Shown piece after piece: positions 57,273 to 64,000 of a stretch of 64,000 nucleotides of DNA (positions are counted from its first letter, which is position 1; every line of letters starts with the position of its first letter). The notes under the pieces were generated by a model that saw only the letters and a list, made by a program, of their open reading frames with translations, had not been told where the DNA came from and made no database searches. The stretch comes from Paramarasmius palmivorus (Eukaryota; Basidiomycota; Agaricomycetes; Agaricales; Marasmiaceae): the NCBI GenBank assembly GCA_037176845.1, contig JAYKXP010000023.1, positions 1-64,000 on the forward strand. The letters are read 5' to 3'. The position numbers and the translations under genes were made by a program.

Positions 57273-59213
57273 AGCTGTCAGGAATCAGAGGGAGATGAGG
57301 TAGATATCCTCCATGATTCCCCACTTTATACAACTCGCATAAATAATCCCCCTTAGTTCTCATCGTACCTAAGTGGCCAACGATAATTCAATAAGATTCT
57401 GAGAACATGATAAACGCTTCTATTGTTGGAATATGATAGTCGCTTCGAGCGCAAGCGAGGTCGCGTCTTAGTGGCCCGCATTGTGGAATTTAATTGTGTT
57501 GGGCCTTGGTTGATGATGATCTTATATGCTGCGATACTAACAAGTCGATGTGATGAATGATGCTTCGGCATGATGATGTTCTGAGAACCTATCTCAACGA
57601 TGATCACATGCCTCCTTGGCCTTGAGATGTATTTGGTAACACTCTTTGCAGGTACATGTGCAACTGTTCTAAAATGGTTCATGAATGACTAGGGATGCGT
57701 TGCTCTAATGCCGAACCCACCGAGTCTGAAGTCATGTATCAAAGAATATCGAGGAAGGTATTCAAAGACGGTGTTGTATCAGGAAATGTCCCGGTCAAAG
57801 TTCTAGCCTGGATGTGTCTGGGAATGTTGTTAAGCAATGTTGTCAGGGCAGGCGTACCCAGAGAAACGTACATGGGAGCATGGTGAGATGCTATGGGGTG
57901 TGAGGATCATAATCCTGTTCACCAATATGATGGAGACCAACCCGGAGGTGAAAGGACGCAGACAGACGATGCCTCGAGTACTAGAGGTTTAGGCAGTGTT
58001 CAGCCCAACCACTAGATACCGGTCATGCACGACTGGCTAGCGCAGACGAAAAAAGGAATGCGCAATTTGAGGTCCTTTACCGCCTCGGTCGTTGGTATGG
58101 TCCCTGAATCACAGCGGAGCGGGTGTTTGCAGACCGAGATGAAAACACACGGGAAGGAGAGTAACATGAACGTGCCATTCCAGGCAGCCGCGTGTCCAGG
58201 AATCTCGTCAATCATGGACCAGGAGATCGAATCACCGGATGCACATCATGTTCCGCACAAGGACTCGTCGCTTATGATGCCAAACAGTGTTGCACTCGTT
58301 AGGCAAGGCTGACGAAGCAAGGTTCACAAACGGAGGCCAGGTTAGTATCAGGAAGCAAAATGTTGAGGAAGAACCCATTCGCGATTTTGACAGGGGTTGG
58401 AAAGTGTACTCGAACGCAGACAACGGAAAGGATCATTCTGGGCATGAAGAAATGGCTGGAACTGAATTCTTATCCTGATATAAAGTGAGTTGATTAGTAG
58501 CCATGTATATATGGTTAGACGTACGAGTACAGGGCACTTAAAAACCAGCTTGTTACTTGAAGCCAGTTTCGTCTTCGCCTCGTTTTTCAGCACGAAACAA
58601 ATGACATTCCCATCTTGTTGCCATATGGCTTCCACCCGAGAACTATTCACGACTATTGAGGCTATGAATAGGGTCAGAGCCTGCCTATGGACCTAAGAAC
58701 GACCACACCTCTTCCATGAATCCCAATATTGGATCGCTCAATCAACAGCCCTTTCCCCTAGGCGTTTCTAAGCCATCGTCCCAACAAAACCCCAAGGGTA
58801 TCCAGTCATTTTGTCCCCGGTCCCTTCCCTTCCCATTCTTGTTGAGTTTTTCGTACGCAGTCCGGTTGGAATGTTGAATGAGGGAAGCTTTGGAAAGACC
58901 GTCCTGACATGCATCATGAAAAAAAGAGAATTTCGAATTGGATTTTAGAGGTTGATGGTGCGAATGAATAGCATGGAGGAAATGGGAAAAAGGTGTTTGA
59001 CGCCCGCTGGATTGTCGATACTGGTGATCATGGGAATTTTCGCTAATTTGCAACTTGTAGAAGATACATGTACACATTATTTTGCAGGCTATCAGAATAT
59101 GAGAAGGAACTACGGTGAGGGTCCGAAGAGATGATAGTTTATTCTAATTTGAGCAAGGATCGAGGAAATCTAACACGGTCTACGATGAGCTACTCTTTTT
59201 GCGCCGAAACATG
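57273..59213. other. intergenic; duplicated segments
   Basis: It contains the partners of the duplicated segments noted at 51300-51585 and 55290-55400 (here about 57960-58260 and 58835-58930). The order of segments around copy 7 repeats the order around copy 6. No intact gene recognised. Confidence 0.35.
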
Positions 59214-62200
59214 TCAAGAAGACTCCAGGTCCTGAATGCGGAACCAGAAGGTGAAGAAGTAGATGGCTGCAATCTACAGACAAAACCAGTGTCATTCATC
59301 AATCTAGAGCAAGGAAGCGTTAGAACTCACGTTGAAGACAATAAACCCAGCGCTGATCCCGACATCCCTCCAGCGGTGGGAATAGTAAATGTTGAACTTC
59401 TGCGCCATATACGTGTTCGTCGTGTCAGTCGAACAGAACTGACAAGCGCTCATATCGTTGGGATTGACGATATACCCACCGTTACCGGACAGCCATGTCG
59501 CCATGTATTGACCACAAGTCTGACCAGACGGCGGAGTGATAGTAACGAGCTCAATATCAGAGCAGCGGATGTTTTGATTACCAATCGCTGTAAGAATGCC
59601 ATTAGATATTAATTACTGAGAGTGAATAGAAAGAGGCGTACCTTGGCCGAGTAAACCTTCGACGAAATATGTGTAGGGAGAAAGGCGGTACATCCACTTC
59701 CACCAGCCAAGCTGTGAGTATGGCTGCAAAACACCGTTGCTATATGGTTAATCCAGTCAATGTCTAGATGCACTAGAAAGGAGATTGGCGACCCACAAGA
59801 TGATAACAAACGAGAACAACAGACTAAATAAGATAGCCGCAATCTCCGCGTTTGGAGACATTGCTGCCGTTGCTTGCCCAAAGCTGGTGTAAAAGAACGG
59901 AAATAAGGACACTTATCACCAAGTACGTGTAACCGGCTCGGTCGTTTTCGTAGCCAATCGTCCAGTACCAACAGAAGAAGAAGAGGGTGCTTCCAACGAT
60001 GTTCCATGGCAAATCGGTCAAGAATTGAGATGTGACGAGGGCTGTCCAACTGTACATCCGGCTAGGACGTTCGCGGATTTCGTATACATTGCGGATGTTG
60101 ATGAAGACGACCATCAATTGATTTACAAGAGGAACGCTAAAGAGAGTTTTCAGGAAAGACGTTCTAACTGATGCTTGTTAGTACTCACGATATGATCGTA
60201 GACATGAAGATGGACTGGAAGACTATTAGCCACTCCTCGCTCAATGACACAAAAAAACTCACGAATAACTTGTTCTGCGTTCCTTGCTGAGTATTCTTGG
60301 CTTTGAAGAATGAAAAGCCGATGAACAAGCCCGCAAATATACAGAGAACGAACTTGGAAACGAGATAGATAGGGTTTCGGTAGTGGGATTGACTGTTCCG
60401 TTTCAGGAGCTCCCAGGTCTGGAAGTGCCAGGGGGTCGCAAATTCACGTTCAATCGACGCCTGTACTGGAGGACGAGTTCTGCCTTCGCTGTGAATGTGA
60501 TTGATGTCGATGTCTAATTGCGTCTTCTCTGATGAGTTCCTCCAAATCTCGTGCCAATCTTGCTCGCTGATAGCTGTTGCTCCGGCGCCGATGACATCCA
60601 GCATGAATTCAGCACTAAAAACGCCCAATGAGTGGGATCGTAGATGGTGCAAACCAGAACAACTTACGGATTTTCCTCAGGTTCGCAATGTCTAGAGCCA
60701 TTCCTTTCAAAGTAGCCAATCAAGGCTGTCGCATTGTGGCCGAGATCGCCGAAGTAGACAGTTTCACCACCTTTTCTGAGAAGCAGTAGCCGGTCGAAAA
60801 CTTGGAACAGCTCAGCGGAAGGCTGATGAATCGTGCAGAGAATAGCTTGGCCGTTGTTGGCAAGCTCCCGTAAGAATGCGACAATTGCCCAGGCACTCTG
60901 CGAATCTAATCCAGACGTTGGCTCATCGAGGAAGAGCAGAAGTTTAGGCTAACGAAAGATGAGAAAAATTTTACGGGATTCATAACGAGCTTACCTTGGC
61001 TGCCAGTTCTACTGCAATCGTGGTTCGCTTTCGGTTTTCGACGTTTAGTGAACCAATAGCAGCGTCACGGAAAGCCTCAAGTCCACAAAGCTTGAGACAT
61101 TTTTCGACGCTGCATTTATATGCCTCAATTACTTTGTCAGGTCGAGGACGAAGACGCCGCGACTCACTAGGCTTCCTTCTCAGCAATAGGCACTGAATAG
61201 GGTTGACGAAGTTTGGCGGAAAACATGAGTGCCTCATGTACAGTGGCTTCAGGAACATGTGTATCCAATTGTTGGCAATAACCCCTAAGCAAGCTTGAGA
61301 AGGTGAACACCCGGAAAGAGGCGAGAGGCTTACGTTTGGGCCTGAAAATCAGAAGGAAGCGGATGGCCGTTCACAAATTTGTCGCCAGTGACGACTCCGA
61401 CATCTACCCGTTCAGCCAAGACATTGAGTAATGTCGTCTATAATAATGATTAGAGATCATAGCGGGATTCGGTGTATAATGGAGACATACCTTTCCAGCT
61501 CCAGACTCTCCCATGAGGGCCGTGAGTTTTCCAGGGGCAACGAAGCCACTAACATTGTTCAACAGACGACGCATCTCGCCGCCGCCAACGGGGACAGTGT
61601 AAGAAATACCCTGCCAGGAAAAGATATCACTGGCGGAGGTCGTGACCACATCCTGGATGTGTTCTTCTACTGGTTCCCTTCTTGTATGGTTCTTCTCGGC
61701 AATTCCATCGTCGTTAGTTCCGCCGGTCTTCTCTTCATCGGTGCCCCTCATCTTCAAAGCCGACCTCGCATTTCTCTTGAAGAGGGTAGCACCTTGATTC
61801 GCAGGAGTCTTCGTGTTCCACTCGGTGAAGAATAGGCATGCACCAATGAAAGCACAGGCGTATGCGAGGATGAAAGCATAGTTCTATGGGCAACATCAAT
61901 CAATTGAGGATGGAGCTGAACGAGAGAAACGGACCCTCCAAGCATTATCCCAGTTGTATCCGTACGATAACAATGCGAACCTCTTGCCATTGACGTACTC
62001 GTTGCCCGGAACAGCACCTACTGTAGGACAAACCTGGTTGGCGATGGTGATGTTCTCGTAACCAGATCCTGACGGGACCAGACCAGAACAATACCCGTTG
62101 AGAGTCCGGAACTCGTTAGTGATCAAAGTCTCAAAACCCCATCGGAAAGGCTAAGCATCATTTTCAGCCTCGTTTCAAGCTTGGAAGGAGGGTCCAAACG

Positions 62201-64000
62201 AACGTTAAGATATGAGATCCACTTTAAACCGCCGACCATCGAAGGTTTAGGAATCATGTAACCTTGCAAACAGGTCAACAGGACCCTCAGGAGCTGACAC
62301 ACAGTACTTACCAGCATAAATTGATAATGCGAGAATAGAGAGACCGGCCAGCGATTGCGCAGGTGCTTAAATACAATGATTAGAAATGTCACTGCGAATA
62401 ACCTGTTACGACGTACCTTCATTGCGAAAGGCTGCAGCAAGTGCCCTGAACCACCCTTTCATTGTGATGGACACAGTAAAGACGAACAGAAAAGCGACGC
62501 TGTTGGAGTAATGAGACGAGAAGCTGATAGAGCATCTGAGTTACTTACAAGAACTGTGATGCTGTTTGCTGTAGTTGAACCATCTCGTATATTAGCACGA
62601 GGAAAGATGCCCAATTGCAAAAAGATAATCGGAAGATCAACCAAGAACAGCGCAGCCTGATCAATGAAAGGGTGATGTAACGCGTATTTCATATGTCTAA
62701 GGACAATCGGACGCTGCGAGTACAGGGCGGAGATTTCGGCCATGGAGATAAAGGCGGCGAAAAGTAGAGCGCTAGAGTGGTGTGTTAGTCTACACGATAG
62801 CATCTGCAGCAAAACCAAAATGCTTACAAAAAAAGTACCCCACCACGAGAGAAATACGCAGAGGTGTTCTTGGGAGTTTCGAAGAATACGGAGCCGACTA
62901 TGAGACCGTTGAAAACGTAAGAGCTGGAGTAGGGGTCAGCGATTTCAGGAACAAATTTTAGGTCACTTACAAAGAGTTCAAAGCTGTGGAAAGCCAGCCA
63001 CCTTTCAGCATCTGCAGCCTTCTCAACATGACCGCCTTTGTTTGCATAGCCAAAGAGACTAGATACGGCGAGCTCTTCCTGGTATGGCGCCCATGTTCAG
63101 CTTTCGCGCTTGCCTTGTACGCCTCCCGCAGCTCAGGATGGTCCACAAAGTCTTGTCGGTATGCTTTGACCGCTGCCCGATTGTCTTCTGCGATGTCTGA
63201 TATCCTAAAGTATGCAGCGAACTCCTCGGCGGTACGAGGAACAGAGCTCAGTTGAAGGTCCGCACGAGGGATACGACCATTTGGATCGGTAACAGCAACG
63301 AGGAAATCGGCAGTGGTTTGTCGATTTGCAGGCTCGTAGCCCATACTAATGAAGTAAGACCGGGCTTCGGACGCAGGTCCGAAGTATGCCATCTTGCCTT
63401 CGTAGATTACGCAAACCTGTGAAAACGATATCACTGAAGATGTTCTCAGACGAGTCGAGCAAGACATACCTTGTCGAAAAGCTTATAGAGAGATTCTCCA
63501 GGTTGGTAGAGAGAGACAATGGTCGTCATCCGCGCCAAGTTCGTAAATGTCCTCAAAATTTGGACGTACTCCAGCGCTGTAGAGGAATCTAGTCCACGGG
63601 TGGAGCTACGTCAATTATATTAGTCACCAAGAAAGAAACGAGTGAAGGAATTACTCACTTGTCCCAGGAAACAAGCCTAGGCCTGGTCGCCAGCACTTCG
63701 CAGATTGATACACGCTTTTTCTGACCTCCAGAAATGCCTCTAATGGCGGCATCTCCGACCAACGTATGCCTCACTTCGTTAAGCCCGAACAATGTCAAAA
63801 GCGCGTTGGTAACATCCTCGACATACTCCTCGCGAGTACTACCGAATCGGTCCCTTGGTGCTCTCATCCTGGCAGCAAACTTGATGGTTTGCTCGACCGT
63901 AAGGGTTGGGAAATGAAGGTCGTCTGCACAAGGACATCACAAAGGGCCTTGGGATACGAACGAAACACAAACCTTCTGGGCAGAACAAAACATCTCCACG
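59214..64000 (-). CDS. PDR/ABCG-type ABC transporter, 5' end outside window
   Basis: Plasma-membrane full-size transporter of the fungal pleiotropic drug resistance type, with layout (NBD-TMD)2, truncated at the right edge so the first Walker A is missing. NBD1: [20 protein letters not shown], signature [13 protein letters not shown] and the degenerate Walker B region with [17 protein letters not shown] (split by an intron near 63655). TMD1: [19 protein letters not shown] (about 62760), [23 protein letters not shown] and an extracellular loop with several Cys (about 62130-61940). NBD2: Walker A GESGAGKTTLLN (intron-split at about 61490), [18 protein letters not shown] and Walker [24 protein letters not shown]2: [19 protein letters not shown], the ERPSRMYSW loop, [14 protein letters not shown] and DMSACQFC. 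It ends RIQDLESS at TGA 59214-59216, rather short. One extra base at 62610-62612 breaks the frame in TMD1 (before [16 protein letters not shown]). Confidence 0.92.

Noticed and set aside
1..64000. CRISPR array, bacterial operon or prophage features
   Set aside because: Introns throughout, eukaryotic families only, and no regularly spaced identical repeats.

Overview
The window is eukaryotic and fungal, most likely from a mushroom-forming basidiomycete (Agaricomycetes). The evidence is the dense short introns (about 45-60 nt, GT..AG with CTAAC-type branch points), several protein families known to me only from Agaricomycetes, fungal housekeeping genes (TrpD-type anthranilate phosphoribosyltransferase, beta-COP, a PDR/ABCG transporter), and basidiomycete-type Copia and Helitron elements. 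All splicing was read by eye, so exon ends are approximate.

Layout. 1-2.5 kb: no gene seen. 2.5-10.7 kb: two genes of a seven-helix membrane protein family; the second is split by a 4.7 kb Helentron-like (Helitron2) element carrying a decayed helicase-peptidase reading frame. 10.7-12.8 kb: no convincing gene. 12.8-24.9 kb: two same-strand genes of a widespread, uncharacterised Agaricomycete pair (called here A and B). Gene B is cut by a 5.3 kb, apparently intact and very young Copia retrotransposon with 430-bp LTRs and a 5-bp target duplication. 25.0-25.8 kb: a small gene divergent from A. 27.1-33.2 kb: a second Helentron-like element, non-coding, sharing both ends with the first. 33.8-44.3 kb: a conserved fungal protein, the TrpD homologue, a third seven-helix gene on the minus strand, beta-COP and a rhodanese-domain protein. 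45.8-57.3 kb: four more seven-helix paralogues plus a small Gly/Asn-rich gene and duplicated spacer segments. 59.2 kb to the right edge: the C-terminal three quarters of a PDR-type ABC transporter on the minus strand.

The seven-helix family (seven members, both strands) is the dominant theme of the host DNA and has been shaped by local duplication. The mobile elements have hit family genes directly: a Helentron splits one seven-helix gene and Copia splits gene B. Genes A and B may themselves be a mobile module and are the best candidate here for an undescribed system.

Caution: at least seven apparent single-base indels, most in short homopolymers, interrupt otherwise well conserved genes (TrpD twice, beta-COP twice, the 33.8 kb gene, the rhodanese gene, the ABC transporter). 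Sequencing error is the simplest explanation, so 'broken' calls for those genes should not be taken as biology without read support.
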